Shown here in pieces: positions 33,944-45,072 of a stretch of DNA of 64,000 nt. A model generated the notes under the pieces. It did not search any database and had not been told where the DNA came from. It worked only from the letters and a program-made list of their open reading frames with translations. Both the position numbers and the translations under genes were made by a program. The stretch comes from Streptomyces sp. Alt3. GTDB lineage: Bacteria > Actinomycetota > Actinomycetes > Streptomycetales > Streptomycetaceae. The stretch is from contig NZ_CP120983.1 in NCBI RefSeq assembly GCF_030719215.1, positions 2,108,001 through 2,172,000 of the forward strand, written 5' to 3'. Each line of letters opens with the position of its first letter. The stretch's first letter is position 1.

Positions 33944-34617
33944 TCGAGGTTCTGGTCGTGGACGACGACGTGCGGGTCGCCCGGATCAACGCGGCCTACG
34001 TCGCCAAGGTGCCCGGCTTCAGGGTGGCCGCCGTGGCCCACTCGGCGGCCGAGGCCCTCATCAGCATCGACGAGGTTCCCGTCGATCTGATCCTGCTCGA
34101 TCACTACCTGCCGGATCGCAACGGTCTGGCCGTGGTGCGGGAACTACGCGAACTCGGCCGTCACACCGATGTGATCATGGTGACGGCCGCGCGCGACGTC
34201 GCAACCGTTCAGGCTGCGATGCGTCACGGAGCCCTCCAGTACCTGGTGAAACCCTTCGCCTTTGCCGGTCTTCGCACCAAACTGGAGGCGTACGCGGCGC
34301 TGCGCCGCAGCTTCGAGGGCGGTGGGGACGCCGAGCAGACCGAAGTGGACCGGCTGTTCGGAGCCCTGTGGACCACGGGCGGGTCCGACCTCCCCAAGGG
34401 CCACTCGACGACGACGGCGGAACTGGTGCGTCAGGCCCTCCGCTCGGCCGATGGGCCGCTCTCCGCCCAGGAGATCGCGGAGAACGCCGGAATGAGCCGG
34501 CAGACGGCCCAGCGCTATCTGAAGCTGCTGGAACGCACGGGCAGGGTGCGGCTGTCCCTCAAGTACGGCGAGACGGGCCGACCCGAACACCGGTACACCT
34601 GGGCATCCGGCAACTGA
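33940..34617 (+). CDS. CitB/DcuR-type response regulator
   Basis: A 225-aa response regulator. The receiver domain has LDHYLPDRNG with the phosphorylated aspartate and the switch lysine in LVKPFAF. The C-terminal domain (about 155-222) has a helix-turn-helix SAQEIAENAGMSRQTAQRYLKLLERTG typical of CitB/DcuR regulators. It is translationally coupled to the sensor. The convergent gene immediately downstream is an acetate-type symporter, a plausible target (inference from context). Confidence 0.92.
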   Translation: MIEVLVVDDDVRVARINAAYVAKVPGFRVAAVAHSAAEALISIDEVPVDLILLDHYLPDRNGLAVVRELRELGRHTDVIMVTAARDVATVQAAMRHGALQYLVKPFAFAGLRTKLEAYAALRRSFEGGGDAEQTEVDRLFGALWTTGGSDLPKGHSTTTAELVRQALRSADGPLSAQEIAENAGMSRQTAQRYLKLLERTGRVRLSLKYGETGRPEHRYTWASGN

Positions 34618-34655
34618 CGAAGCCGCTGCTGCGGCCGGTGCCCGAGCCGTCTGCC

Positions 34656-36248
34656 TCAGGCCGCCCCCGCCCCGGTGAGGGACCGGACCTCGGTCTCCGC
34701 GTGCTTGGCGGGGTCGGGCGGCTCCGGTGAGGTGACCGTACCGAGCCAGCCGGCCAGGAAGCCTGCCGGGATCGACACCAGCCCCGGGTTCTCCAGGGGG
34801 AAGAGCGCGAAGTCGATACCGGGGAAGAGCGACGCGGGGCTCCCCGAGACGACGGGCGAGAGCAGGACGAGCAGGACAGCCGGGACGAGCCCGCCGTAGA
34901 CGGCCCAGACCGCTCCCCGGGTGGTGAAGTTCCGCCAGAACAGGGAGTAGAGCAGCGCCGGGAGGTTGGCGGAGGCAGCTACCGCGAAGGCCAGCCCCAC
35001 CAGGAACGCCACGTTGAGATCCTGGGCGAGGAGGCCGAGCCCGATGGCCACCACCCCGACGCCCGCTGCGGCCACGCGTGCCACACCCACCTCGCTGCGC
35101 GGCTTGGCCCCCGGGCGCCTGAGCGAAGCGTAGAGGTCGTGGGCGACGGAGGCCGAGGAGGCGAGGGTGATCCCGGCGACCACGGCGAGGATCGTGGCGA
35201 AGGCGATGGCAGCCACGACGGCGAAGAGCACCGTCCCGCCCGTGGACCCCTCTCCGCCCCCCAGGACGAGCGCCAGTAGCGGAACAGCCGTGTTCCCGGA
35301 CGCGTTGGACGCCCGTACCTCGGCCGAACCGACGAGCGCGGCCGCTCCGAACCCGAGCACGACGGTCATCAGGTAGAAGCTGCCGATCAGCCCGATGGAC
35401 CAGACGACACTGCGTCTCGCCGCACGCGCGGTGGGCACGGTGTAGAAGCGCGACAAGATGTGCGGCAGGCCGGCCGTGCCGAGGACGAGCGCCAGGCCGA
35501 GGCTGACGAAGTCGAAACGGGCTGTCCAACTGCCGCCGTACCGAAGCCCCGGCGAAAGGAAGTCGCGCCCGTGCCCGCTGCGGTCGGCGGCGGAGGTGAG
35601 CAGGGCGTTGAAGTCGCCGTGGAACCGGAGCAGCACGAGCACGGTGAGCGTGACGGCTCCGGCCATCAGCAGGACTGCCTTGACGATCTGGATCCAGGTC
35701 GTCGCGCGCATGCCGCCGAGCGACACATAGACCACCATGAGCGCTCCGACGCCGACCACGGTCCACGACCGGGCGGTGTCGCTCGTGCCACCGAGCAGCA
35801 TCGCGACGAGGCTCCCAGCACCCACCATCTGAGCCACCAGGTAGAGAACCGAGACGGTGACGGAGGAGACGCCCACCGCTGTACGCACCGGCCGCTCCGC
35901 CATGCGCGCGGCAACCACGTCGGCGAGCGTGAACCGGCCGCAGTTGCGTACGAGTTCGGCGACGAGAAGCAGGACGACGAGCCAGGCCACGAGGAATCCG
36001 ACGGAGTAGAGCATGCCGTCGTAGCCGAAGAGTGCGATGAGCCCCGAGATGCCGAGGAAGGACGCGGCGGACATGTAGTCACCCGCGATGGCGAATCCGT
36101 TCTCCATGGGGGAGAAGAGCCGCCCGCACGCATAGAACTCCTCGGCGGAACCGTGCCTGTTCCGGCCGACCCAGGTGGTGATGCCGAGTGTCACGGCGAT
36201 GAAGACGCTGAACAGCAGCAACGCCAGCGTCTGGTGATCCCCTCTCAC
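34656..36248 (-). CDS. Sodium/solute symporter (ActP/MctC-type monocarboxylate permease)
   Basis: Integral membrane symporter of 530 aa with about 13 helices. The SSS signature is visible in YACGRLFSPMENGFAIAGDYMSAASFLGISGL and in GTAGLPHILSRFYTVP. It resembles cation/acetate symporter ActP and MctC, transporters of acetate, propionate or pyruvate. The GTG start overlaps the DUF485 stop (GTGA), the hallmark yjcH-actP arrangement. A regulatory link with the convergent CitAB-like system is likely but unproven. Confidence 0.9.
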   Translation of the reverse strand: MRGDHQTLALLLFSVFIAVTLGITTWVGRNRHGSAEEFYACGRLFSPMENGFAIAGDYMSAASFLGISGLIALFGYDGMLYSVGFLVAWLVVLLLVAELVRNCGRFTLADVVAARMAERPVRTAVGVSSVTVSVLYLVAQMVGAGSLVAMLLGGTSDTARSWTVVGVGALMVVYVSLGGMRATTWIQIVKAVLLMAGAVTLTVLVLLRFHGDFNALLTSAADRSGHGRDFLSPGLRYGGSWTARFDFVSLGLALVLGTAGLPHILSRFYTVPTARAARRSVVWSIGLIGSFYLMTVVLGFGAAALVGSAEVRASNASGNTAVPLLALVLGGGEGSTGGTVLFAVVAAIAFATILAVVAGITLASSASVAHDLYASLRRPGAKPRSEVGVARVAAAGVGVVAIGLGLLAQDLNVAFLVGLAFAVAASANLPALLYSLFWRNFTTRGAVWAVYGGLVPAVLLVLLSPVVSGSPASLFPGIDFALFPLENPGLVSIPAGFLAGWLGTVTSPEPPDPAKHAETEVRSLTGAGAA

Positions 36249-36718
36249 CGGTCGGCACCTCTCGTCATCTCCTGCGTCTCCCAACGAAGTTCCAGAGCGA
36301 CGCGGTCTCGGTGCAGACGCGCGTGACGGGCGTACGCCCAGGTGAGCAGGAACGTGGTGAAGAACTGTCCGAGACCGGCCACCATGGCCACGTTGAGCAC
36401 GCCGGCCACGGGCCGCGCCATCAGGTCGTGCGCAGTGGTCGCCGCGATCACATAGGCGAGGTACCAGAGCAGGAAGGCCGTTGCAGCGGGAACCACGAAC
36501 CGTCGGTAGCGACGGCGCACCTCGCGGAAGGCCGGGCTGTTCTGCACCTCCAGATAGACCTCCGCCGCCGTGTGGCCGCGCTGCTCCACCGGCCGGAGCC
36601 TCCCGTCGACCGCCATGGCACCGGCTCCGTCCGGCTCGTGCCACCCAGCAGCCGCCGCCTCGTCCCACGGGTCGTCGAGCCGTAGCACAGCAGTGTCCGG
36701 CCCTGCTTCCTTCTTCAC
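36245..36718 (-). CDS. DUF485 family membrane protein (YjcH-like)
   Basis: A 157-aa protein with a hydrophilic N-terminal half (VYLEVQNSPAFREVRRRYRRFVVP leads into the domain) and two transmembrane helices (about residues 78-100 and 110-135). DUF485 proteins always accompany ActP-like symporters. The GTG at 36718 has AAGGGAG 6 nt upstream; a TTG two codons earlier abuts the same site too closely. The N-terminal 55 residues are longer than in E. coli YjcH. Confidence 0.83.
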   Translation of the reverse strand: MKKEAGPDTAVLRLDDPWDEAAAAGWHEPDGAGAMAVDGRLRPVEQRGHTAAEVYLEVQNSPAFREVRRRYRRFVVPAATAFLLWYLAYVIAATTAHDLMARPVAGVLNVAMVAGLGQFFTTFLLTWAYARHARLHRDRVALELRWETQEMTRGADR

Positions 36719-36814
36719 CGACAACTCCCTTGTCCACGAGCCTTTTCGGCCGCGTAGCCAAGAATGGGCAGACCGGGAAGATCCCGGGCACTTCATTCGC
36801 CGTGCTTCACCATT

Positions 36815-37492
36815 TCAGGTGACGGAAGTGCCGGGTGGGTGCGCGAGGCCGTGGCCGTACGCATAGCGCACGGCCCCTGTTCTGTCGCGTGCGCCCGTCT
36901 TGGAGAAGAGGTTGTTGATATGGGTCTTCACCGTGGCTCCCGAGATATGCAGGGCGCGCCCGATCTCCGCGTTGGAGAGACCGTCCGCGATGAGGACCAG
37001 TACCTCGGCCTCTCGCGGAGTGAGTCCGTCGGGCAGCCCCGCCGGAAGAGGCATCCCTGACACGACGGCCTGGGATGTGACCCTCTCCAGGAGCCGGCTC
37101 TGCACCTTCGGTGAGAGCCCCGCCTCGCCCGAGAGCACGGCCTCGATGGCCTGGGCGATCTCCTCACCGCGGGCGTCCTTGGTCAGATAGCCCCGTGCGC
37201 CCGCCTGAAGAGCGGTGAACAGAGAATCGTCGTCCGCGAAGGTGGTGAGGACCACCACCTGGGTGCGGGGGTACTCCCTGCGGATCCGACGCGTGGCCTC
37301 GACGCCGTCGCAGCGAGGCATCCGCAGGTCCATCAGGACCACATCGGGCGCCCTCTCGGCGACGAGAGCAACCGCCTCGTCCCCGTCCTTCGCGGCCCCG
37401 ACCACCTCGATACCGGGCAGCAGACCCAGCAGCATGACGATGCCCTCACGCACCACCGACTGATCGTCGGCGACCACGACCCGCGCGCTCAC
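36815..37492 (-). CDS. NarL/FixJ-type response regulator
   Basis: A 225-aa regulator. The receiver domain has VLMDLRMPRCDG (phosphorylated Asp), a conserved Thr in VVLTTF and Lys in LTKDA. The LuxR-type HTH is at about residues 155-215 (LTPREAEVLVLIADGLSNAEIGRALHISGATVKTHINNLFSKTGARDR). The GTG start overlaps the stop of the kinase gene, so this is the third gene of an operon (membrane protein, kinase, regulator) on the minus strand. Confidence 0.93.
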   Translation of the reverse strand: MSARVVVADDQSVVREGIVMLLGLLPGIEVVGAAKDGDEAVALVAERAPDVVLMDLRMPRCDGVEATRRIRREYPRTQVVVLTTFADDDSLFTALQAGARGYLTKDARGEEIAQAIEAVLSGEAGLSPKVQSRLLERVTSQAVVSGMPLPAGLPDGLTPREAEVLVLIADGLSNAEIGRALHISGATVKTHINNLFSKTGARDRTGAVRYAYGHGLAHPPGTSVT

Positions 37493-38652
37493 GCGGGCAC
37501 CCTCAGATTCACCACGAACCCCTCCTCGTCCGGCCCTGCCTCCAGCGTCCCGCCCAGCAGTTCGGCGCGCTCCCGCATCCCCACAAGACCGTAACCGGAA
37601 CCACTGACAGCGAGCTCGCCCGCCGGACGGTGTCCCCCGGAGTCCCGCACCAGGAGAGCAACCGCGTCAGGCCCGTACTCCAGCCGGACGGAGACGGCTG
37701 CCCCCGGAGCGTGCTTCCGGGTGTTGGTCAATGCCTCCTGGGCCACCCTCCGCACCGCCTGCGACGCCTCCGCGGTCAGTTCTCGCCGCTCACCCGCGAC
37801 AGAGACCTCGGCCGGCCCGTCGGCCACCAGCTGATGCAGGAAGTCCTCCACCGGGATCGTCTCCCCCCGCAGCGCGGAAAGCGCCTGGCGCGTCTCCGCG
37901 AGGCCGTCACGTGCCATGGAGCGCGCCGACACCACTCTCTCCAGCACCTGGTCGCGGAATTCCGTCGAAGGCTCCCGTTCGATCAGCAACCGGGCCGCCT
38001 CCAGGTGCACCAACTGGGCGGAGAGGCTGTGGGCGAGGACGTCGTGGATCTCGCGGGCGATCCTGGAGCGCTCCGCCAGCGCCGCCGCTCCGGCTTCCGC
38101 CTCCCGCGCGGCCCTCTCCTGGACGAGAAGGCGCTGGGAACTGCCACGGGCCTCGGCGTCGAGCCGCAGTACGTACCCGCCCAGGCACAGGCTCCCCGTG
38201 GTGATCACAGTGGTCAGCCATCCGTCGCCCTCGACCACCGCGTAGGCGCAGAGGGTCACGGCCGTAAGGGGAACCGCAGCAACCAGCGGGAGCCGTACCA
38301 GAGCCATCACGGCGCAGCCGCACCAGAGCACGACCGCGACCCCTCCGACACCGGCCTCGATGGCCCCGAACGCCGCTGCCGTAAGCAGCACCAGCAGGCC
38401 GAGGGACGGCCAGAGGCGGTGATCCTTGGTGGTGAGGAGGAACATCCTGCCTATGGCCATGCAGCCCGCCGTCGCCCCCAGACCGACGGCGATCTGCCAG
38501 AGCGCGAACCTTCCGTCCGCAAAGGCGTTCCAAAGGAGGCCGGCGAGCACCGCGCTCCACACGAAACCCCCGATCAGCGCCCGCGGCCTGGCACGGGGAG
38601 CTCGGGTCAGAGCCTCTCTGGAAGGCCAGCTCGTCCACGTACCGCGGTTCAC
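37489..38652 (-). CDS. NarL-associated sensor histidine kinase (HisKA_3)
   Basis: A 387-aa kinase with six hydrophobic segments between about residues 28 and 165. A short cytoplasmic coiled coil leads to the HisKA_3 box SRIAREIHDVLAHSLSAQLVHLE, followed by a HATPase of the NarX/DesK class (EALTNTRKHAPGA, GYGLVGMRERAELLGG). There is no large extracellular domain, so sensing is probably within the membrane. The GTG at 38652 overlaps the upstream membrane protein gene stop (GTGA). Confidence 0.9.
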   Translation of the reverse strand: MNRGTWTSWPSREALTRAPRARPRALIGGFVWSAVLAGLLWNAFADGRFALWQIAVGLGATAGCMAIGRMFLLTTKDHRLWPSLGLLVLLTAAAFGAIEAGVGGVAVVLWCGCAVMALVRLPLVAAVPLTAVTLCAYAVVEGDGWLTTVITTGSLCLGGYVLRLDAEARGSSQRLLVQERAAREAEAGAAALAERSRIAREIHDVLAHSLSAQLVHLEAARLLIEREPSTEFRDQVLERVVSARSMARDGLAETRQALSALRGETIPVEDFLHQLVADGPAEVSVAGERRELTAEASQAVRRVAQEALTNTRKHAPGAAVSVRLEYGPDAVALLVRDSGGHRPAGELAVSGSGYGLVGMRERAELLGGTLEAGPDEEGFVVNLRVPA

Positions 38653-39188
38653 GCCCCACCCTTCGACATGACCCGTGCGGCAGCCGCCGAAGCGTCGCCG
38701 GCCTGAGAAACCGCGGGGACACCGTACTGCTCCCGCACGCTTCTGGTCCGCAGAGCCAGCACCCCGCTCCGTGCGAACAGCATCGCAGCGAGTGATACGA
38801 GCAGGGCGGCTGTCCCCTGGTGCACTCCGAGCAGGACGGCGGCCACAGCCAGCGAGCCGCGCAGCGCTGTCCCACCCACCCATACGAAGACGGTGGCCGT
38901 GGTGCCCCGGCTCCAGAAGGAGGCGTCAGGCCCCTGCCACAACCGGGCCGTCCAGCCCCATCCCGCACCTGTGACCAGTCCCACCACGAGACCCGCCCCC
39001 AGCATCGTCGCCGACAAGGTCTCGTGCCGGGGATCGAGAGCTCCGTCCGTACGCAGGGCGACGACGAGCAGGACCACCGGCAGCACCCACCACCGCCTCC
39101 CGTCCCCCACCCGCTGGGCCGAGAACTGCCGGACGATGACAAGCGCGACAACCGCGACGATCACCAAAACGTTGAAGAGCTCCGGCAC
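38649..39188 (-). CDS. Multi-pass membrane protein (CcdC/DUF1453-like)
   Basis: A 179-aa protein with four to five hydrophobic helices starting at residue 3 (LFNVLVIVAVVALVIVRQF). The motif VIVRQFSAQRV at the first cytoplasmic turn resembles DUF1453 proteins. It starts with GTG preceded by GGAGGCC and overlaps the kinase gene by 4 nt, so it may be an accessory sensor or the controlled membrane partner. The function is unknown. Confidence 0.72.
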   Translation of the reverse strand: MPELFNVLVIVAVVALVIVRQFSAQRVGDGRRWWVLPVVLLVVALRTDGALDPRHETLSATMLGAGLVVGLVTGAGWGWTARLWQGPDASFWSRGTTATVFVWVGGTALRGSLAVAAVLLGVHQGTAALLVSLAAMLFARSGVLALRTRSVREQYGVPAVSQAGDASAAAARVMSKGGA

Positions 39189-39309
39189 GACGGCCTCCGA
39201 GTGACGTGAAGATTCGATGTCTTCGACGCTACGGAAGCGCGGGGATCACGGGATCGGCTCCTGGGCTGACCGTGGGTGGAGAATCGCTCTCCACCCACGG
39301 GTGGAGCCG

Positions 39310-41436
<2,127 letters not shown>

Positions 41437-41868
41437 GCGGTTCGCTCCTCGCTGAATTTCTTTTGGGGCCCAGTGGGTAACGGGCTCGGCCTCGGTGGCC
41501 GCTAGGAGCCTACCGAGGCCTGGTAGAGCGGTTGTAACGCCACCCAGGGGGAATCCTCATGCTAGTGCAGCCTCGCATACACGTTCGATCATTCGTTGGA
41601 GTGACGTGCACATCACGTTCCCTTCGAGGCATGAACCATTTAGGCTCCGGGCACGTCCTCATGAACAACCGGCAACCCAGCCGGCGGACCGGCCCACACA
41701 AGCAACGCGAAACCGTAGCGCTACGCAATACGGCACATTCGCCGCCAACCGGCAACAGACAGCCATCCCGAGAAGAAGTTTCGAAGAAATGCCACGAGCG
41801 GGAACGTTTTCGGCCTGGTTGGATGTTGACCCTGGTACGACAGCTCGTCGAGCTAGAGAAGAGGCGAC
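41437..41868. other. Divergent intergenic region parE to DUF7455
   Basis: 432 bp, less GC-rich than the genes. It contains a small palindrome CGTAGCGCTACG near 41715-41726 and presumably both promoters. Several short plus-strand frames cross it without ribosome sites or family resemblance, so I call it non-coding. Confidence 0.45.
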
Positions 41869-42102
41869 GTGACTACTGTTCTGACCCCCGCGAGCCCGCT
41901 GACCGCAGCAGACCGCTGTGACCGTTGCGGCGCCCAGGCCTATCTGCGCGTCGTCCTGATCAGCGGCGGTGAACTGCTCTTCTGCGCCCATCACGGACGT
42001 AAGTTCGAGCCGGAACTCAAGAAGATCGCCGCGGAAATACAGGATGAGACGGACCGGCTCACTGCCGTACAGGCAAGTGCCGCCGACGAGGAACAACACT
42101 GA
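41869..42102 (+). CDS. DUF7455 small zinc-ribbon-like protein
   Basis: A 77-aa protein with CDRCGAQAYLRV near the N-terminus and FCAHHGRKFEP about 20 residues on, so a possible CxxC...CxHH zinc site. The C-terminal half is a charged helix. It starts with GTG (GAAGAGG upstream) and ends before a terminator. This family sits between parE and the principal sigma factor gene in many streptomycetes (recalled). The function is unknown; a small zinc-binding regulator or RNA polymerase-associated factor is possible but unproven. Confidence 0.82.
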   Translation: MTTVLTPASPLTAADRCDRCGAQAYLRVVLISGGELLFCAHHGRKFEPELKKIAAEIQDETDRLTAVQASAADEEQH

Positions 42103-42148
42103 CACCTCGCATCCACGACGAGCCACGGGCACGGTCCAGGACCGGCCG

Positions 42149-42180
42149 ACGGGCGGCCTCCCCCAGGGGAAGCCGCCCGT
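42149..42180. terminator. Bidirectional terminator
   Basis: ACGGGCGGC at 42149-42157 pairs with GCCGCCCGT at 42172-42180, with further CCCC/GGGG pairing inside. It lies between the DUF7455 and serine protease stop codons. Confidence 0.75.
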
Positions 42181-42214
42181 TCTCGTACCGTCCGACGCGT
42201 TTGTACGGCTGCGG

Positions 42215-43045
42215 TCAGCTGTTGTCCGCCATCCACCGGATGGCGGCGGAGACGCGTGTGTACACGCCGGGGCTCTCCGGGCTCCCGCAGCCGCTCCCCC
42301 AGGAGACAAGCCCGACGAGGCGCCCACGGGCCACCAGCGGGCCTCCGCTGTCCCCCTGGCACGCATCCCGCCCACCCGCGTTGTCACCGGCGCAGAGCAT
42401 CGATGAGGCGTCGTAGGCGCCCTGTGTGCCGCCGGGGTACGCCCGGACACAGTCGCTGTCCGCCAGCACGCGGACCGAGGCGGCCCGCAGCCGGGACGCG
42501 TAGGCCCCGTAGCCGGTCGTGTCCCCCCAGCCGTAGACCGTCGCCGAGGTGCCCGGCTCGTACGCGGGACTCCCGGCACCTGCCATCGGGATGGCACTGC
42601 CCTCAGGCAGCGCCTGGTCCAGAGTGAGGACCGCGAGGTCACCCGCATTCGTACGAGGGTCGTAGCCGGGATTGACCCATGTCGAACGCACAGGGATCTC
42701 CTGACCCCCTGGCCCGTCCAGCTCGTCCCGCCCTGCGATGATCCGGAGATCCGCGACCTCGGGGACAGCAGCCCCCAGGACGTCCTCCCTGAGGCAGTGC
42801 GCGGCTGTCAGCACTTTGGTGGGTGCGATCGCGACCCCTCCGCAGAACTGACCGGCGCGGGTTCCTCCGAACCGGTCACGGCTCGACAGTGCCACGGCCC
42901 ACGGACTGTCCGCGACGGCCACCGGCTTCCCGCCGACGATGATGCTGTCCGCAGCTGCGGGGGCCGGGGGGCCGAGCGGTATGACCGCCGCAGCGACCGC
43001 CAGAGTGCAGGCGGCCGGGAGGAAACGGACCGGAATGCGGGGCAT
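42215..43045 (-). CDS. Secreted trypsin-like serine protease (S1)
   Basis: A 276-aa secreted protease. The signal peptide (residues about 1-32, ending PAPAAADS) is followed almost directly by the mature-type N-terminus IIVGGKPV. The catalytic triad is in TAAHC, GDLAVLTL and GDSGGP; an Asp in GRDACQGDSGG at the S1 pocket indicates trypsin-like cleavage after Arg or Lys. Six cysteines could form disulfides. AAGGAG precedes the ATG. No propeptide of usual length is seen, so activation may need only signal removal or a very short pro-segment. Confidence 0.92.
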   Translation of the reverse strand: MPRIPVRFLPAACTLAVAAAVIPLGPPAPAAADSIIVGGKPVAVADSPWAVALSSRDRFGGTRAGQFCGGVAIAPTKVLTAAHCLREDVLGAAVPEVADLRIIAGRDELDGPGGQEIPVRSTWVNPGYDPRTNAGDLAVLTLDQALPEGSAIPMAGAGSPAYEPGTSATVYGWGDTTGYGAYASRLRAASVRVLADSDCVRAYPGGTQGAYDASSMLCAGDNAGGRDACQGDSGGPLVARGRLVGLVSWGSGCGSPESPGVYTRVSAAIRWMADNS

Positions 43046-43135
43046 GGAGGCTCCTTACGCCGAGGTGAGCAGTGCCCACTCAGCGTCATCCGCACCGGTG
43101 CCCGCCGCATGCTGACATGAGCCGGGGCCTGCATA

Positions 43136-43190
43136 CGGGCATGGGCCGGGGTCCGGAACTTTTCCAGTTCCGGACCCCGGCCCATGCCCG
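43136..43190. terminator. 25-bp perfect palindrome, hrdB terminator
   Basis: A flawless 25-bp stem (43136-43160 with 43166-43190; core GGGCCGGGGTCCGGAACT) closes on the five-base loop TTTCC. It lies 10 bp beyond the hrdB stop and 90 bp before the protease start codon, so it ends the sigma factor transcript. Confidence 0.88.
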
Positions 43191-43200
43191 CGCAGACGAT

Positions 43201-44748
43201 CTAGTCGAGATAGTCGCGCAGCACCTGCGAACGCGACGGGTGGCGCAGCTTCGACATCGTCTTGGATTCGATCTGACGGATGCGCTCGCGCGTCACCCCG
43301 TAGACCTTGCCGATCTCGTCCAGGGTCTTCGGCTGACCGTCGGTGAGACCGAAACGCATCGAGACCACACCTGCCTCGCGCTCGGAAAGCGTGTCGAGCA
43401 CGGAGTGCAGCTGCTCCTGGAGCAGCGTGAAGCTCACCGCGTCCGCGGGTACGACGGCCTCGGAGTCCTCGATCAGGTCTCCGAACTCGCTGTCACCGTC
43501 CTCACCCAGCGGGGTGTGCAGAGAGATCGGCTCACGGCCGTACTTCTGGACCTCGATGACCTTCTCAGGGGTCATGTCGAGCTCCTTCGCCAGCTCTTCC
43601 GGAGTGGGCTCACGGCCCAGATCCTGGAGCATCTGGCGCTGCACCCGGGCGAGCTTGTTGATGACCTCGACCATATGCACCGGAATACGGATGGTGCGGG
43701 CCTGGTCGGCCATGGCGCGGGTGATCGCCTGGCGGATCCACCACGTTGCGTACGTGGAGAACTTGTAGCCCTTGGTGTAGTCGAACTTCTCGACCGCGCG
43801 GATCAGACCGAGGTTGCCCTCCTGGATGAGGTCCAGGAAGAGCATGCCGCGACCGGTGTAGCGCTTGGCCAGTGAGACCACGAGACGGAGGTTGGCCTCC
43901 AGCAGGTGGTTCTTGGCGCGGCGGCCGTCCTCGGCGATGATCTCCAGCTCGCGCTTGAGCTTCGGTGCGAGCTTGTCGGAGTTCGCCAGCTTGTCCTCGG
44001 CGAAGAGCCCGGCCTCGATGCGCTTGGCGAGCTCGACCTCCTGCTCGGCATTGAGGAGGGGGACCTTGCCGATCTGCTTCAGGTAGTCCTTGACAGGGTC
44101 GGCCGTGGCGCCGGCGACAGCGACCTGCTGCGCGGGTGCGTCGTCCTCGTCGTCGTCGGAGAGGACGAAGCCCTTGTTCTCGCCCTCGCCCTCCTCTTCC
44201 TCGCCCTTGCCGGCCTTTACTTCCTCGACCGGCTCGTCGCCGTCGAGCAGTTCGTCGTCCTGCTTGCCGGACTTCTTCGCCGCGGTCTTCTTGACCGCGG
44301 TCTTCTTCGCGGCGGTCTTCTTGGCAACCGTCTTCTTGGCTGCCGCCTTCTTCGCAGGAGCGGCCACGGCGGCGTCGTCAGCCGCCACGTCCGCGCTCGG
44401 GGCCGTCGGAGCGGCAGACGCCGCGACGGTCCGCGTCACGGTCGTCTTGGCCGTGACGGTCTTGGTGGCGGTGCGCTTGACCGGGCTCTTCGCTGCGACG
44501 CTCTTGCGGGCGCGCTTAGGCGACTCCGCGGCACTGACCATCAGCGTCACACCCTCTTCCTCGAGGATCTGGTTGAGGCTGCGCAGAACATTCTTCCACT
44601 GGGTTGGCGGAATCTGGTCAGCCTCGAAGGCCCGACGCACGTCATCGCCGGCGATCTGCCCATCAGCCTTTCCCCGCTCGATGAGCGCCATCACAGACTC
44701 GGACTCGGCGATCTCCGGCGGGAGCGTACGGGATGTGCTGGCCGACAC
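43201..44748 (-). CDS. hrdB: Principal RNA polymerase sigma factor HrdB
   Basis: Essential housekeeping sigma-70, 515 aa. Region 1.1-like N-terminus [28 protein letters not shown] is followed by a Lys/Ala-rich then acidic low-complexity segment (about residues 80-195). Region 1.2 ([29 protein letters not shown]), regions 2.1-2.4 ([39 protein letters not shown]), region 3 and region 4.2 ([33 protein letters not shown]) complete it. The GTG at 44748 ([11 protein letters not shown]) matches known HrdB starts. This strongly anchors the genus assignment. Confidence 0.95.
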   Translation of the reverse strand: MSASTSRTLPPEIAESESVMALIERGKADGQIAGDDVRRAFEADQIPPTQWKNVLRSLNQILEEEGVTLMVSAAESPKRARKSVAAKSPVKRTATKTVTAKTTVTRTVAASAAPTAPSADVAADDAAVAAPAKKAAAKKTVAKKTAAKKTAVKKTAAKKSGKQDDELLDGDEPVEEVKAGKGEEEEGEGENKGFVLSDDDEDDAPAQQVAVAGATADPVKDYLKQIGKVPLLNAEQEVELAKRIEAGLFAEDKLANSDKLAPKLKRELEIIAEDGRRAKNHLLEANLRLVVSLAKRYTGRGMLFLDLIQEGNLGLIRAVEKFDYTKGYKFSTYATWWIRQAITRAMADQARTIRIPVHMVEVINKLARVQRQMLQDLGREPTPEELAKELDMTPEKVIEVQKYGREPISLHTPLGEDGDSEFGDLIEDSEAVVPADAVSFTLLQEQLHSVLDTLSEREAGVVSMRFGLTDGQPKTLDEIGKVYGVTRERIRQIESKTMSKLRHPSRSQVLRDYLD

Positions 44749-45072
44749 GAACAACCTCTCGGAACGATGGAAACGGCTTCCGGCCCGGCCCTGGAGAGGG
44801 CTGGAACCGACGAACGTCGGCTGGGGATGTCGCCGACGTCGCGGGCTTGGCCTCAGAACTGCACAGCGCACTACGTGGCTGCTGTATTCCTTCCGCGGCG
44901 GTCACCTCTTAGGTCATCGCACTGTTTCGAGGAGTGTTACGCCCAATTCGCGTGGCCCCAGTCACACCCCATTCGCGACAAACGGAACCAGAGATCACAT
45001 TTACGTGTAATCATGCCGCCGGGTCGCTCGGGCCCGGCGGCAACACGGTTCGTATACCCGGTCCCGCCGCGC
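44749..45072 (-). other. hrdB promoter region
   Basis: 324 bp between hrdB and the upstream FadR-type gene. An AT-richer segment (about 44925-45015) should hold the hrdB promoters on the minus strand; I could not assign boxes with certainty. An imperfect palindrome around TTACGTGTAA (45001-45010) lies near the distal end. Confidence 0.45.
45015..45041 (-). terminator. Terminator hairpin of the FadR-type regulator gene
   Basis: GCCGCCGGG at 45015-45023 pairs with CCCGGCGGC at 45033-45041, 31 bp after the minus-strand stop at 45073. It insulates hrdB from read-through. Confidence 0.65.

Noticed and set aside
41569..41650. Possible tRNA or small structured RNA upstream of DUF7455
   Set aside because: No cloverleaf or CCA end could be drawn; only short hairpins are present.
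44749..45072. A specific sigma-R type promoter for hrdB
   Set aside because: GGAAT near 44891 on the minus strand has no GTT at the required 18-bp distance, so I do not assign a promoter box.
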